64,000 nt of DNA, taken from Verticillium longisporum (taxonomy: Eukaryota; Ascomycota; Sordariomycetes; Glomerellales; Plectosphaerellaceae). Position 1 is the stretch's first letter; the number at the start of each line of letters is the position of its first letter. The notes under the pieces are model-generated. The model was not told where the DNA came from and ran no database searches. It worked only from the letters and a program-made list of their open reading frames with translations. Both the position numbers and the translations under genes were made by a program. This document shows positions 10,366-21,054 of this stretch, one piece after another. The stretch spans positions 2,046,001 to 2,110,000 of the forward strand of contig JAETXT010000001.1 of NCBI GenBank assembly GCA_019188255.1, given 5' to 3'.

Positions 10366-11581
10366 TCACTCGGTAGGTTCCCTGGGCTCCCTGGGCTCTC
10401 GGGGCTCCCGTGGCTCCCGGTTGTGGTTGCCGCCGCGGCCGCCGCCGCGACCGCCCCTCTTGCCGCCGCGACCGCCGCGCGAATCGCCGCCCTTGGCCGT
10501 CGGCAGCCTTGTTCTCGCCGTCCTTCTCGCCCATGTTGAGGGTGGCCGTCGCCAGACGTTGCGAGAGGTCGATCTGGTTGCGGATGGTGTTGGCGAGGTA
10601 GGAGACCATGAGGACGTCCTGGATGTGGTTGTTGAAGTCCGACTCCATCTGCTCCGGGTCGACCTTGGGGGCGAGGGAGAGGGCGTTCATGAGGTACTGG
10701 CCGATGGCGTGGTTGGGCTCCTCGTCCTCGTCGAGGATGCCGCCGACCCACTCGCTGACGCGGTCGATGAGGCCCGTGGCCTGGTCGATGGAGCGGGCGA
10801 GGCCCTCAATGTCGGAGATGAGGGGCGCGGAGCGGTCCTCGGTGTCCTTGGCGGCGGCAATGGCCGTCAGGGCCGAGCGCTCGGCGTCGCCGTAGAGGAC
10901 CTTGTGGGGCACCTGGATGAAGAGGCAGGACTCGGCGGCGCGCTCGGCGTTGACGGCGACGGGGGCAGAGATGTAGGCGCGCGTCTCAATCTCGGCGGCG
11001 GGGTCGGTCGTGATGGTGAGGTGGACGGCGGGGTGGGGGAAGGTGCCCGTGTCGGGGGCGGCGAAGAAGTTCTGGATGAGGGCGGAGAAGGAGTTGAGCT
11101 CGTGGCTCGTCGTGTACCATCCGAGGAGGGACTCGCGCGGCGAGGCCTTGAGGGTCAGGGCGAGCATGTTCTTCTGGTAGTCTACATCGACCTCGACTTG
11201 GTCCTCGTTCTCGGTATGGGGAATGGCGAAGCAGGAGCGGACCTCGACCTCCATGCCATCTTCGGAGCGGGTGCCGACGAGGGCGCCGATGACGCGGGTC
11301 GACTGCGTGTCGTTGATGTCGCGGCGGACAGCATGGTCAAGGATGGAGAGAATAGCCTGGGGAGACAGGTCAGTACAGAGGATCCTTGATGATGGAAGCG
11401 AAGAGCAAAGGGCGACATGATGGGCCTTGGGGGTCGCAAACGTCGCCTCATGTCAAAGAGGGGTCGCACGTACCTGAGGCTGGATATTGACGTTGAGCGG
11501 GGCAATGTTGCCCTGGAGGCTCGCCGTCGCAGGCACGATGGGCCTCGAAAGGTGAAGGAACTTCTCGGATTCTACAGCCAT
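10366..11581 (-). CDS. Translation initiation factor eIF3 subunit f, frame broken at the C-terminal RGG tail
   Basis: eIF3f is an MPN-domain subunit of the eIF3 complex, which recruits mRNA and initiator tRNA to the 40S ribosome. Exon 1 (11581-11474) encodes [14 protein letters not shown]...NVNIQPQ. The intron is 11357-11473. Exon 2 continues [12 protein letters not shown], then [14 protein letters not shown], the typical MPN start. It goes on through [27 protein letters not shown] and the C-terminal helices ([25 protein letters not shown]). The JAMM metal ligands are absent, as expected for this subunit. After KAADG, removing one of the two G at 10495-10496 (plus strand) yields a Gly/Arg tail ([16 protein letters not shown], then [10 protein letters not shown]) ending at 10366. 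As written the tail is Arg-rich and unlike the family, ending at 10343. Restored length is 365 residues. Confidence 0.9.
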
Positions 11582-11955
11582 GCTGGGCAGATGCCAGGGT
11601 TGATGGCTAGAATGAGAGGAAACGGGGGCGGAGGTAGCGTCTGAGAGGGGGGTGATGTAGTCGTCTCCGTCGTCCCGTTCGCGACAAGTCGGGAGGTCGT
11701 TCAAAATCGAAAATTGTGGCAGCAGAGTGGGACTGGGTTGTGGGCGCTAAGATAGAGGCTGATAGCAACCGTGGCGAGCCGTGCCCCGCTGTGGCTGGTG
11801 CGCATGTGGGGTTTTTCTGGATGCTGCAAGGCTACGATACGGCTTATAACTTTTTTCTTCATTTTCAGCCCAGTTTGATATTCGCCATTCAGCCTTTTCT
11901 GCCCCGTCAGGCGCTCATTTTTTGTTCCTCATTAGAATCTCATTGAACTGCCTTC
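11582..11955. promoter_or_regulatory. Shared divergent promoter, eIF3f / UTP25
   Basis: About 375 bp separate the start codons of two translation and ribosome-biogenesis genes read in opposite directions. Such pairing could allow co-regulation with growth. The UTP25 side is T-rich (11845-11940). No specific factor site is claimed. Confidence 0.4.
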
Positions 11956-14365
11956 ATGGGACCCCGAGGTAGAGGCAGAGGCAGAGGCGGTGGCGGCGGC
12001 GGTGGAGGAGGACGTGGCGGTGGCTTCCAAGGCGGTAGAGGAGGAGGGCCTGGTCGAGGTCGCGGAGGCGGAGGTGGTCGTGGCGGAGCCTTCCGAGGCC
12101 GTGGTGGTGCTCGAGGCCGTGGAAGAGGCAGAGGCGCTCCTAGAGGCGGTACCGGCCCGCGGTTCGAAACGAGCCGTGTTGGCGAAGAGGCGTAAGTTAT
12201 GAGACTTTCAAGGTGCAAGCGGCCATCTCACGACTAACTTGCCCAGGTCATCTGAGGAAGAATCTTCTGGTGAGGAGGAGGACTATGAGTCTGAGGACGG
12301 AGAAGGAGAAGATCTTGAGGGATCCGATTCTGAGGACGACGAGGAGCAGACGCAGAAAGCAGCGAGGCCATACATGGCTCTTTTGCAGGGGTTCGCAGAC
12401 GATTCCGGACGCAACGCCAAACGGCGCAAGCTTGACAGCGGCGCTGCGGCGGAAGAACCAGATCTTGGGAGTGCGCCACTCGACGATGAAAGTGAGGACG
12501 ACGATGCCGAAGAAAAGGAGCCTGAAGACCTGGATCTCGTCGAGGAAGCCGAGGAGGACCCGGCTGTTGCTCATGCCGAAGCAGAAGACGACATTGACGT
12601 CGACGACAACGACGAAGACGAGGAGGATGCCACCGACCCCTTTGACAATCATTTTACGAGCCCCGACGAGACTCTCACGGCGCAAAGGGTCCGTGCAGTC
12701 CAAGGCAACGAGTGGGCGACTTCCCGCCACGTGACGAAGCTTTCCCGTGCAGTCCTCATGTCTCCCAAAGTTGACGAAGCCGAGGAAGCCAAGCTCCCAT
12801 CGCCAATCACGGGGCCTGACGGCCTGAAGCTGAACATCAAGTTGAAGGAAGTGGTGTCCCGAAAGTTGCCATCTTTCGATCCTGTGCAGCAATCTTTGGC
12901 GCCCATGCTTTTCAACTACCTAGATATCTTGTTTGGCGACCGCAACGTCAGGAATTCCGACAGCCTCCGACAAATTACCTGCTTGCACGCCATCAACCAT
13001 GTTCTCAAGTAAGACAGCTGCCCTATCGTCTGTGGAATGTTAATGTTTTGACCCCAACTGTTCACAGGACGCGAGACCGAGTGATCAAGAACACATACAA
13101 GCTCTCCAAGGAGGACAACCCCGACCTGGAGTGCAGGGACCAGGGCTTTGTCCGGCCCAAAGTATTGTTCTTGCTGCCCACGAGGCAGTCATGTGCCAAG
13201 ATGGTCAGCACGATCGAGGACCTCCTCGAGCCCGCGCAAAAGGAGAACCGCAAGCGGTTTGAAGACGCGTACGTCGACACGTCAGAAAAGTTCCGCGACA
13301 ACAAGCCGGCGGACTTTCTGGAGCTGTTTGACGGCAACGACGACGACATGTTCCGGTTGGGGGTCAAGTTCACACGCAAGACAATCAAGTACTTTGCGCA
13401 ATTCTACAACTCAGACATACTCATGGCGAGCCCGCTCGGTCTCCGCATGGCCATTGGGTCGGTCGAGGACAAGAAGGCGACAGACTACGACTTTCTCAGC
13501 TCGATCGAGATGGTCATTGTCGACCAGGCGGACGGGCTGCTGAACCAGAACTGGGAGCACGTCGAGTACATTTTCGAGCACCTCAACCTGCAGCCCAAGG
13601 ACGCGCACGGGTGCGACTTTAGCCGCGTGCGGTCGTGGTACCTCGAGGACTGGGCCAGGCACTTCCGGCAGACGGTTGTGCTCGCGCCGTTCCTGACGCC
13701 CGAGCTGACGGAGCTCCAGCGCACGCAGTGCCACAACTGGGCGGGCAAGGTGCGCTTCCAGCCGGCGTGCGCGGGCCTGCTGCAGCAGCTGCCGGTGCGT
13801 GCGCGGCAGACGTTCTCGCGGTTCGAGGCGGCGTCGGCCGAGCGCGACCCGGACGCCCGCTTCGCCTACTTCACGTCGGCCATTGTGCCGGCGCTGCTGC
13901 GCCGCGGCAAGGACGTCGCCGGCACGCTCATCTTTGTGCCGTCGTACCTCGACTTTGTGCGCGTGCGCAACTACTTTGCCACGGCCGACGCGCTCGCGAG
14001 CCTATCGTTTGGCAACATCTCCGAGTACGCCGACGCGACCGACGCCGCGCGCGCGCGCGCACTTTCTCAGCGGCCGCCACAAGGTGCTGCTGTACACGGA
14101 GAGGGCGCACCACTTCCGCCGGTACCGGCTGCGCGGCGTGAGGCGCGTCGTCATGTACGGCCTGCCGGAGAACCCGCTCTTCTACCGCGAGATTGCCGGC
14201 GATTACCTGGCCAAGAGCGAGGAGGAGATGCGGCTCGAGGCGGGTCAGGGCACGGTGCGCGTCTTGTTCTCGCGGTACGACGTCATGAAGCTTGAGCGGA
14301 TCGTCGGCAGCCAGAGGGTCGGCAAGATGATTCAGGAGAGGGGGGACACGTTTGACTTTGTGTGA
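11956..14365 (+). CDS. utp25: U3 snoRNP / SSU-processome protein UTP25 (DUF1253), frame broken in a GC repeat
   Basis: UTP25 acts in the nucleolus in 18S rRNA maturation; it resembles a helicase but lacks ATPase motifs. Exons: 11956-12191, 12247-13008, 13068-14365. Residues 1-75 form a dense RGG/GRG region. A long acidic stretch follows (about 85-230). The conserved UTP25 region starts near 240 ([10 protein letters not shown]) and includes [42 protein letters not shown] and [17 protein letters not shown]. At 14046-14058 an alternating GC run appears to lack one GC unit. Restoring it joins DAARARA to [22 protein letters not shown] and the expected C-terminus ([12 protein letters not shown]), about 765 residues. 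As written, the frame leaves the family sequence there. The extended N-terminal RGG block could bind RNA or be arginine-methylated. Confidence 0.9.
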
Positions 14366-14699
14366 GAAGATTTGAGAGGGGGGGTAGAAGAGCAAGAAAA
14401 AGTGGTGGACGAATTCTTTGTTCTCTGTCGTGGTACATTGTGGAATTGTACAGAATGGATAGATATAATACCCTACAGACCATGCCCGTCCTTGCACAGT
14501 CCGCTCTAAAAAACCAAAAAAAAAACTCAAAATTGTGTATAATGGTACAGCGCCGCGTTTGATCGGGCGGCCCAATTTCGACCCAGTTGAACCCGTGTCT
14601 TTCCCGCCCTCATGTCGTCCCAGCATCTTGACACCGTCCTACACTGTGCTCAACCACGATGTGGTCTGTTGGTTGACCTATTTTTTGGCCTCGTCCTGG

Positions 14700-15368
14700 C
14701 TATTGCTTCGCGTCCAGTGTCGTCGTCTCCTTCTCGCCATCTTTCCTAATCTTCTTCTCCGTCTCCCTCTGCTGCTGGCCCATGACCCACTTGAACTGGC
14801 TCACGAGCTTGTCGAGGGCCTTCTTGCCGCCCTCGCGATACCGCGTCACCTTGTCGACGTTCTTCTGGGTGACGTCGTTCATGGGCCAGCCCTCGTGCTG
14901 GCCGCGGGCGACGGCCTTGGCGGTCATGGTGAAGCGCAGGTCGCGGGGCCCGTCGACGAGCTCGAGGATGGCCGAGGGCGCCTGGTCGTAGGCGTTGCGG
15001 GGCTCGGTGCGCAGGACGCGGGTGTAGCCGCCGGGGCGCTCGGCGTAGCGTGTCTTGAGCTCGCCGAAGAGCTTGGGCAGGATCTCGTGGGGGGTCTGCG
15101 TCGTGTGAGCAGCGGTCAAGGCTGGGTTCCCAAGGAAGAAAAGGAGACGTACGTAGAGGATGCCCTGGGCCTTGCGGCGCGTGGCCTCGTTGTCGCGCTT
15201 GGCGAGGGTGATGAGCTTCTCGGCGAGGCGCTGTGCTTCCTTGGCCTTGGGCCAGGTGGTCTGGATGTGTTCGTGCTTGACGAGGGAGGTGACGAGGCCG
15301 CGGAGGAGGGCCTGTCGGGCGGCCGAGTGACGGCTGAGATGCCTGTACTTGACGGCACCGCCAGCCAT
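14700..15368 (-). CDS. Mitochondrial large-subunit ribosomal protein bL17m (yeast MRPL8)
   Basis: bL17m is a structural protein of the mitochondrial 54S subunit near the exit tunnel. Two exons (15368-15153 and 15095-14700) encode 203 residues. The start MAGGAVKYRHLSRHSAARQ carries the conserved bL17 N-terminus (HLSR, then R-x-A-LLRGLVTSL, HEHIQTTWPKAKE). The region ending in GGYTRVLR matches the end of the bacterial L17 core. The C-terminal half (about residues 120-203) is a mitochondrial extension. The 57-nt intron (GTACGT...CAG) is a multiple of three and has no stop, so retained transcripts would encode 19 extra residues. The next in-frame upstream Met (15485) adds residues unlike the family, so 15368 is preferred. 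It is divergent from MIC12. Confidence 0.9.
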   Translation of the reverse strand: MAGGAVKYRHLSRHSAARQALLRGLVTSLVKHEHIQTTWPKAKEAQRLAEKLITLAKRDNEATRRKAQGILYVRLLFFLGNPALTAAHTTQTPHEILPKLFGELKTRYAERPGGYTRVLRTEPRNAYDQAPSAILELVDGPRDLRFTMTAKAVARGQHEGWPMNDVTQKNVDKVTRYREGGKKALDKLVSQFKWVMGQQQRETEKKIRKDGEKETTTLDAKQ

Positions 15369-15883
15369 TGTGGAGGGCTGGGTGTTGTGATCGGTGGATG
15401 GTGTGCAAACGGTGCAAAGAAGGATATCGTCGGATTGGCGTTGACGGGGACAATGGCGATGGCGATGGATGGAAAGGACGAGCAATCGATGAGTCGGGTG
15501 ATCAGTGGGTGGTGTGCTGAGGTTCGCGGCGGTCGGGACCCGTGAATTTTTTGGTCTTGGCGCACCGGGTCGTCCCCGGTCGCTCCACTCGGATCAAGTC
15601 GCTCTGGGCGGCTGCCAAGTACCTCGCAACCGATCGAGGACGTTCTGCCAGGAAACCACATGCAATTCCCATCCCCACGTCATTCCCTCACCCACCTCTT
15701 TCGACACGACGACAAGAAAAAGCATCCTGACCATCGTCAAGCGCAGCGACGCTCGACATGTCAGCTTGAGCGCCACAGAAGGGAAAATCATCGCCAATTG
15801 ACCTTCAACGACCCACTCGCCAGGTCCTCTCGCCTCGAACCAAAAGCTTTGTCGACACACAACCAACACAGCGAATACCGACC
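15369..15883. promoter_or_regulatory. Shared divergent promoter, bL17m / MIC12
   Basis: About 515 bp separate the starts of two nuclear genes for mitochondrial proteins. The segment holds both leaders. The MIC12 side is CA-rich. The pairing suggests joint control of mitochondrial biogenesis, but I see no diagnostic motif. Confidence 0.45.
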
Positions 15884-16831
15884 ATGGGCGTCACCACTGG
15901 CCTCGTATGTTGAACCAATCTCCCACGCACGTCCATAGTCTATCACTCGTGCTAACCACTGGGACGCAAAAAACAGACGGGCGGCGTCACGCTGACGCTG
16001 GGCCTCGCCTACCTCGCCGTCCAGACACACCAGCGCACGCGCGAGCACCAGTCGCAGCTCCTACGTTCCCAAGCCCGCGTCCTCGACTCGTTCCTCGAGC
16101 CCGTCGTCCCCGCGCCGCCGCCGACCCGCCACGAGATCGAGGCCGCCAAGCGTGCCAACCTCGTCGACACGTCCCAGGACCGCGGGAACGCAGAGGTCGG
16201 GGGCGCCGTCCACTACCTGCAGCGCACCGACTGGGACGACGTCCGCGCGGGCCTCGAGGACGCCGCCTCGCGCGCCTGGCGCTCGGCCTTTGGTGACCCG
16301 GAGCCCCAGATTGACGAGGCCAAGCGTCGGGCTGCTGCCGGTGGCCGCGAGCTCGCGAGAGAGGGCAAGGAGATTGCGCGCGAGGCCAAGGGCGCCTGGG
16401 AGCGTGCGCGCGAGAAGACGGCCGCTGCCGGTGAGGCGAGGGCCGAGGAGGCCAGGGTCGCTGCTGAGCAGGCCCGCGTCGCTGCCGAGAGGCGGGCTGC
16501 CGAGCTCAAGGCTCTCGCGGACCGCAAGGCTGTCGTGTCCAAGGACAAGGCTGAGGATGTCTTGGAGGCTGGCAAGAGGGAGGCCGGCCGACTGGTCGAC
16601 AAGGTGAAGGAGGTTGTGGGCATCGTCGACGACAAGGCCGAGGATGCCGCCAAGGCCATCAAGACGGATGCTGTGAACCTCGTCGAGACGGGCACGTCGA
16701 CGCCTGTCGAGAGGGCGCTGCGGGAGAGGTACGAGAAGAAGGCGCCTGTGACCAAGAGCGTGGCCGACGTTCTCGCCGAGCGCTATCTGCCAACGGACGC
16801 CAAGGACTACTCGCACCTGCGGGGTCTCTGA
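15884..16831 (+). CDS. mic12: MICOS complex subunit MIC12 (AIM5-like)
   Basis: MIC12 sits in the inner mitochondrial membrane at crista junctions and couples parts of the MICOS complex. Exon 1 is only seven codons (15884-15904, MGVTTGL). After an intron (15905-15976) exon 2 continues TGGVTLTLGLAYLAVQTHQRTREHQ to 16831, giving 291 residues. Residues 5-25 form one membrane segment, followed by QSQLLRSQARVLDSF, typical of the family. The rest is an Ala/Glu/Lys/Arg-rich, strongly helical region (about 105-250), probably coiled coil. The protein ends RYLPTDAKDYSHLRGL. Fungal members are often shorter, so the long charged helix is notable. The tiny first exon means simple ORF calls miss the true start. 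Confidence 0.78.
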
Positions 16832-17020
16832 GCAGGGCGGGAGGGACATGAGGCCGAGGGTGTAGAGCAGCTACGAGTCGAGGGTGTAGAGGCACCGAAC
16901 TGTACCACCTCACCACGATAGAGGCTCGCTGATGCAAGTCACGACTTGGCATAGCCAGCCAGTTTATTCTATTCGTTTCACGAGAGCGGACATTGTGATT
17001 TGCCATGTCTTTTCTGCCGT

Positions 17021-17070
17021 CGCCAGCCATCGCCAGCCATCGCCAGCCATCGCCGGCCATCGCCAGTCGG
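17021..17070. repeat. 10-bp tandem repeat, five units
   Basis: The unit CGCCAGCCAT occurs three times exactly (17021-17050). A copy with one change (CGCCGGCCAT) and a partial fifth copy follow. It lies between MIC12 and the next plus-strand gene. The period is not a multiple of three, so it is probably noncoding. Confidence 0.85.
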
Positions 17071-17448
17071 ATCACTGTTGGTGAAGAGCCGTCCATGAGC
17101 CCCTCCGACCAAGGAACCCCCACCAAGAAGGATCCCCCTGACCACAGCAGTCACGCTTCATATCCAGACTGTGATGTGCCTTCCGTCCTCTCGTGCTGCC
17201 CGAGTCCTGCCGTCTGCCAGGTGACACCCGCCGAGGCAATCCTCACACGGAAGTACTACCCACATCGCCTTGTCCGAAGCATCCTCGATCATTCTCACCA
17301 CAGCCATACCAGTTCATCCCAACCACAGTCAATCCATTCTTCCGGCATTCAAAAAGAAATCCTTCCGCATTCGAAATCCTTCCGCATTCGAAAAGGAATA
17401 GCAAAAAGAAAAAAAAACACTGTTCACGCCATCACTACCAACATCACA

Positions 17449-17985
17449 ATGTCCCATCTAACCCCCGAAAAACCCCTGCCAGAACCCCCCCGCTCCCGCA
17501 CCGTCCGCCTCCAGGCCCGTCTCGCCAGCATCCTCTCACGCCTCACCAAGCCCGCCTCGAACGCAGACGGCGCCCCACAACCGCCCGCCAGCGACACGCC
17601 GCCGCACCCCCTGCAGACGACCCTCTACCCGCCGGACCCCAAGCAGACGAGCACCCGCGGCAGGAAGCTCGCCCGCTCCGACGCCGCGCGCCGCACGAGC
17701 ATCTATGACGCCGCCGTGGCGTCGCTGCGGCGGCGACGCGGCAGGAAGACGAGCGATGTCAGGCCGGGCTATTTCGACGCCGGCGGTGACGGGCGGGCTG
17801 GGCCGCCGGCCGAGAGCGCGGATGGGCTCGAGATGAATGTGGCCGGGTCGGCTATTCCGAGCATCCTCGAAGAGCCAGAGTCGGAGGGTGCGCAAGGGGA
17901 GCTGACACGCGGACATGGGAGCCATGGCGAGACGCGGGGGCATGAGCATGCGGCGGAGGAGAAGGCGAAGGTTGCCGAAAACTAA
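17449..17985 (+). CDS. Small Pro/Arg-rich protein of unknown function
   Basis: A 178-residue frame starts with a good context (CACAATG) and the sequence MSHLTPEKPLPEPPRSR. It is rich in Pro, Arg, Ser and Ala, with a basic block RRRRGRK near residue 95 and an acidic, His-containing tail. No domain, membrane segment or signal peptide is seen, and it is probably disordered. The same frame is open upstream to 17005, but that part covers the decamer repeat and poor-quality sequence, so the inner Met is preferred. I do not recognise it. Confidence 0.45.
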   Translation: MSHLTPEKPLPEPPRSRTVRLQARLASILSRLTKPASNADGAPQPPASDTPPHPLQTTLYPPDPKQTSTRGRKLARSDAARRTSIYDAAVASLRRRRGRKTSDVRPGYFDAGGDGRAGPPAESADGLEMNVAGSAIPSILEEPESEGAQGELTRGHGSHGETRGHEHAAEEKAKVAEN

Positions 17986-18397
17986 GAGAGGTCAATTCTC
18001 ACTAGGGAGAGGGCGATATGTGGGTTGACAGCATCGATCGATTGATGATGGGGCACCGGGAGATTATGCTGCATGGCTCAGGGAATAGTTTCATACAGTC
18101 TGAGGTCTCCCGTCTGTTCGACAGCAAGACCAATACAATCAAAACAACAAAAGAAAAGGCCGAGATGACTACACGTAACGTCTACATTTTACTTTCCACC
18201 ATATTCATACCCCGAGATCCAGTCCAGGCTACTACGGTCCGCAGTCCTCATTCCCCATTCCGTCCCATCCATCCAATTCGAAAGTACGGACTAGTGTCAC
18301 TCTCGCAAGACGAGTACGCCTGTGCAGTCCGTTCTTGCCATGCAAGCCCGATGCAGACAACCTGCTCAGACAAGATTCGCTCAGAGCCCAAGGACAC

Positions 18398-20063
18398 CTA
18401 GATCAACCCCCGTTTCTTAGCCAACACGGCCGCCACCAGCGCCACGATCCACCGTAGCAACGCACCTTTCACCGTCTTGGCGCCGAACCCGGTGAGGAAG
18501 CTGAACCAGTAGCCGAGTCCGCGGATCCGGTTGCCGCTGCGGTCAAAGTCGGGCTTGCCGGCGCTCATCGACTGCAGCCGCGCCAGTTCCTTGGGCGAGT
18601 AGGGCATGTAGCGGACGCGGAGGAACTTGTCGAGCCACGAAGGCACTTGGGCGACGCTGCGACGGTGCGTGAAGAGATCAAACGACGCACGGCCACGGTA
18701 GCTGCCGTGTCCCGACTGGCCGACTCCTCCAAAGGGGACCGTCAGAATCGAGGCATGCGAGAAGACGTCGTTGATGGTAGCGCCGCCGGACGTCGTCCTG
18801 TCAAGAACTGCAGCTGGGTTAGTCTGGGTCGCTCACACTGGCAAGGGGCACCGCTCGAGGACGACTTACTCTTCTTGGTCTCCTCCTCGTTGCCAAACGC
18901 AAAGAGGGCGAGCGGGGTGTGGCACAGGTCGTTGACCAACTCAATCGCGGCGTCGAGGCTGTCGTAGGGCAGGATGGCGAAGATGGGGCCGAACGACTCC
19001 TCGCGGACGACCGAATCGTGAGGCGAGTTGGCGAGCACGATGGTGGGTTCAATGAACAGTTGCGCCTCGTCCATGCCGCCACCAATGACAATCTCGCCCT
19101 CGGTGCTGTCGAGCATCTTCTTCATGCGAGCAAAGTGACGGGCGTTGACGATGCGGGACAGATCAGGGCTGTTCTTGGCACCACTGGGGAAGAAGGACTT
19201 GAAGGTCGACTTGAAGGCGGCGATGAGTTCCGGCACAACGGCACGGTCGGCGAGAATGTAGTTCTGGGAGAGGCAGACCTGGCCGGCGTTGAGCGTCTTG
19301 CCCCAGCCGAGGCGACGGGCGGCGAGCTTGATGTCGGCGTTGCGGGTGACAAAGGCGGGGTTGAGACCTCCGAGCTCGAGACACACGGGGTCAGGGTCTC
19401 GGCGGCCTTCTTGGAAATGATCTTGCCGACGGCGGAGCCACCGGTGTACATGATCTTGTCCCACTTGACCTCGAGCAGAGCAGTCGTCTCGTCCACGGCG
19501 CCGTTGACGACGGCGTAGGCAGAAGGGTCGAGGGAGGCCTCGACAATCTTCTTGAGGACCATGGCAGTGGCAGGGGCCCCCTCGGATGGCTTGAGGACGG
19601 CGGTGCAGCCGGCAGCGACGGCGCCCAGCAGAGGAACGATGGACAGCTGGGCGGGGAAGTTGTAGGCACCAATGACGAGGACCATGCCGAGAGGCTCCTT
19701 GCGGACGCGAGGCTTCATCATGATGAACGTCATGGGCACGTCGCTGACGGGCTCATCCTTGGTGAAGCGCTCAAGGTTCTTGATAAGATAGAGGCAGTCG
19801 TCCTTGATCCAGTTGATCTCGGACAAGAGAGCTTCGTGCTTGGACTTGCGCAGGTCCTGCCTCAGAGCGTTGATGAGGGCCGGGGTGTAGTCCTCAAAGG
19901 CCCAGTAGAACTTGCGCAGCTGGACGAGTCGCCATTGTATGTCCTTGGTCTTGTAGGAGCGGAAGGTAGCGCGAAGGGTGTCAGTCACGCGAGTGATGTC
20001 GTCCAACGAGGTGTTCTCGAAAGCGGGAATCTTCTGATCGACAGCGGCTGCCATGATGGGCAA
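18398..20063 (-). CDS. Fatty aldehyde dehydrogenase (Hfd1-like), frame broken before the catalytic Glu
   Basis: This NAD(P)-dependent enzyme class oxidises long-chain aldehydes such as hexadecenal from sphingolipid breakdown. Exons are 20063-18870 and 18807-18398 (intron 18808-18869). Seen in order: RKSKHEALLSEINWIKDD; cofactor-site PLGMVLVIGAYNFP and KPSEGAP; TGGSAVGKII; catalytic Glu in LELGGLNP; catalytic Cys in GQVCLSQNYIL (about residue 262); and EESFGPIFAILPYD. The C-terminal FGGVGQSGHGSYRG is followed by a hydrophobic anchor (ALLRWIVALVAAVL) before KKRGLI, as in membrane-tethered Hfd1/ALDH3A2. Between 19386 and 19387 one C appears to be missing on the plus strand. With it, ETLTP-VCLELGG reads through, giving 534 residues. 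As written the enzyme is cut before both catalytic residues. Confidence 0.88.
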
Positions 20064-21054
20064 ATGCGAGAAGATGTCGTTATTTCGATTTCAAGCAGAG
20101 ACGGGTCTATTGCACCTGGAGGTGATGCACGCAAAGTGTCGTTGGAAGAAAGTAGAATGGGTGAGATCGAAGGGTGGAGGCGATGGATGACAAGATGAGA
20201 CAAGCTGGAGCAGGTAGAGACAAGGCTGCCAAGATGGCTGCGGGGAAGCGAGCAGGGGGGAGCGAGCTCGTTGCCCGATGAAGAGAGGGGGGACATGGCA
20301 TGGATGGCCTGGCAAATGAGCAGCACTATCGCTATACCAAGGCAGACGGGTAAACCGATGAAGCGCATGTGAACGAGTCTGACGGATGCAATGGCGCGGA
20401 TCTCTCGGGCTGCCAGCAGGCCAGACACCCACGCGCTGGTGTTGCGTTCTCCAGGAGGTCGGTACCTCAGATAGTGAGCATCATCCACCTACACTAGGTA
20501 CCTACCTACCTACCTACCTGAGGTACCAACCTACGGTGAGGTACGGTAGACAGTTGGTAGATACCCAGGGCCTAGGCAGCTGCTGGTAGGAGCCTGCACT
20601 TGGTTACCCCACTCACTCGACAGCTCCTACAGTCCAGGTCGATGCCTCGGCCCCGCACCAGCAGCAGGAGCAGGCCATGCGGCGCTTGCCCAATCAAGGC
20701 CGGACACCTCGTAACAAGGACCCCGGCGTCGCTTTGTCGACTCCGTCTCCGTTGGCATCTACCTCCTTTTGCGCCGACATTGTTCTGGCCGACCATGATC
20801 GAGTATTCGAGACACCAGCTGAGCCGCCTATCGCTTTTGTCATATATCCCCTGACCCTCGACAGCCCTTGGCGGGCACCGTGCGACGTGAACGAATGCCA
20901 TGACATTGACCGTAGATATACACGACTGTTGTACAAAAGAGTCTCTGCGCCCAAGGCCAGATGAGCGAGCTCCCTCCAACCGCCCACCCACGACAGATAG
21001 ACACCGTGATGTAGGTATGGTACAATCCTCCAGCGCTCTCCCTCCAGTCTGTTC
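20064..21054. other. Intergenic region
   Basis: About 990 bp between two minus-strand genes: the ALDH promoter on the left and the 3' end of mS35 on the right. Short open frames at 20570-20990 on both strands overlap and look random. A TACCTACC-type repeat lies at 20492-20548 (listed separately). Confidence 0.4.
20492..20548. repeat. TACC/GGTA short tandem element
   Basis: Four to five TACC units (20498-20519) are flanked by AGGTA copies on both sides, giving local inverted symmetry. It belongs to the dispersed set also present at 25146, 41844, 44517, 45129 and 61998. Confidence 0.8.

Noticed and set aside
10295..11389. 364-codon plus-strand frame opposite eIF3f
   Set aside because: Gly/Val/Asp/Leu-rich antisense of GC-rich eIF3f codons; the minus-strand product is clearly eIF3f.
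14535..15545. 336-codon plus-strand frame opposite bL17m
   Set aside because: Antisense shadow; bL17m on the other strand is unmistakable.
16061..16849. 262-codon minus-strand frame opposite MIC12
   Set aside because: Antisense of Ala/Glu-rich coding sequence; plus-strand MIC12 has the family N-terminus and a proper intron.
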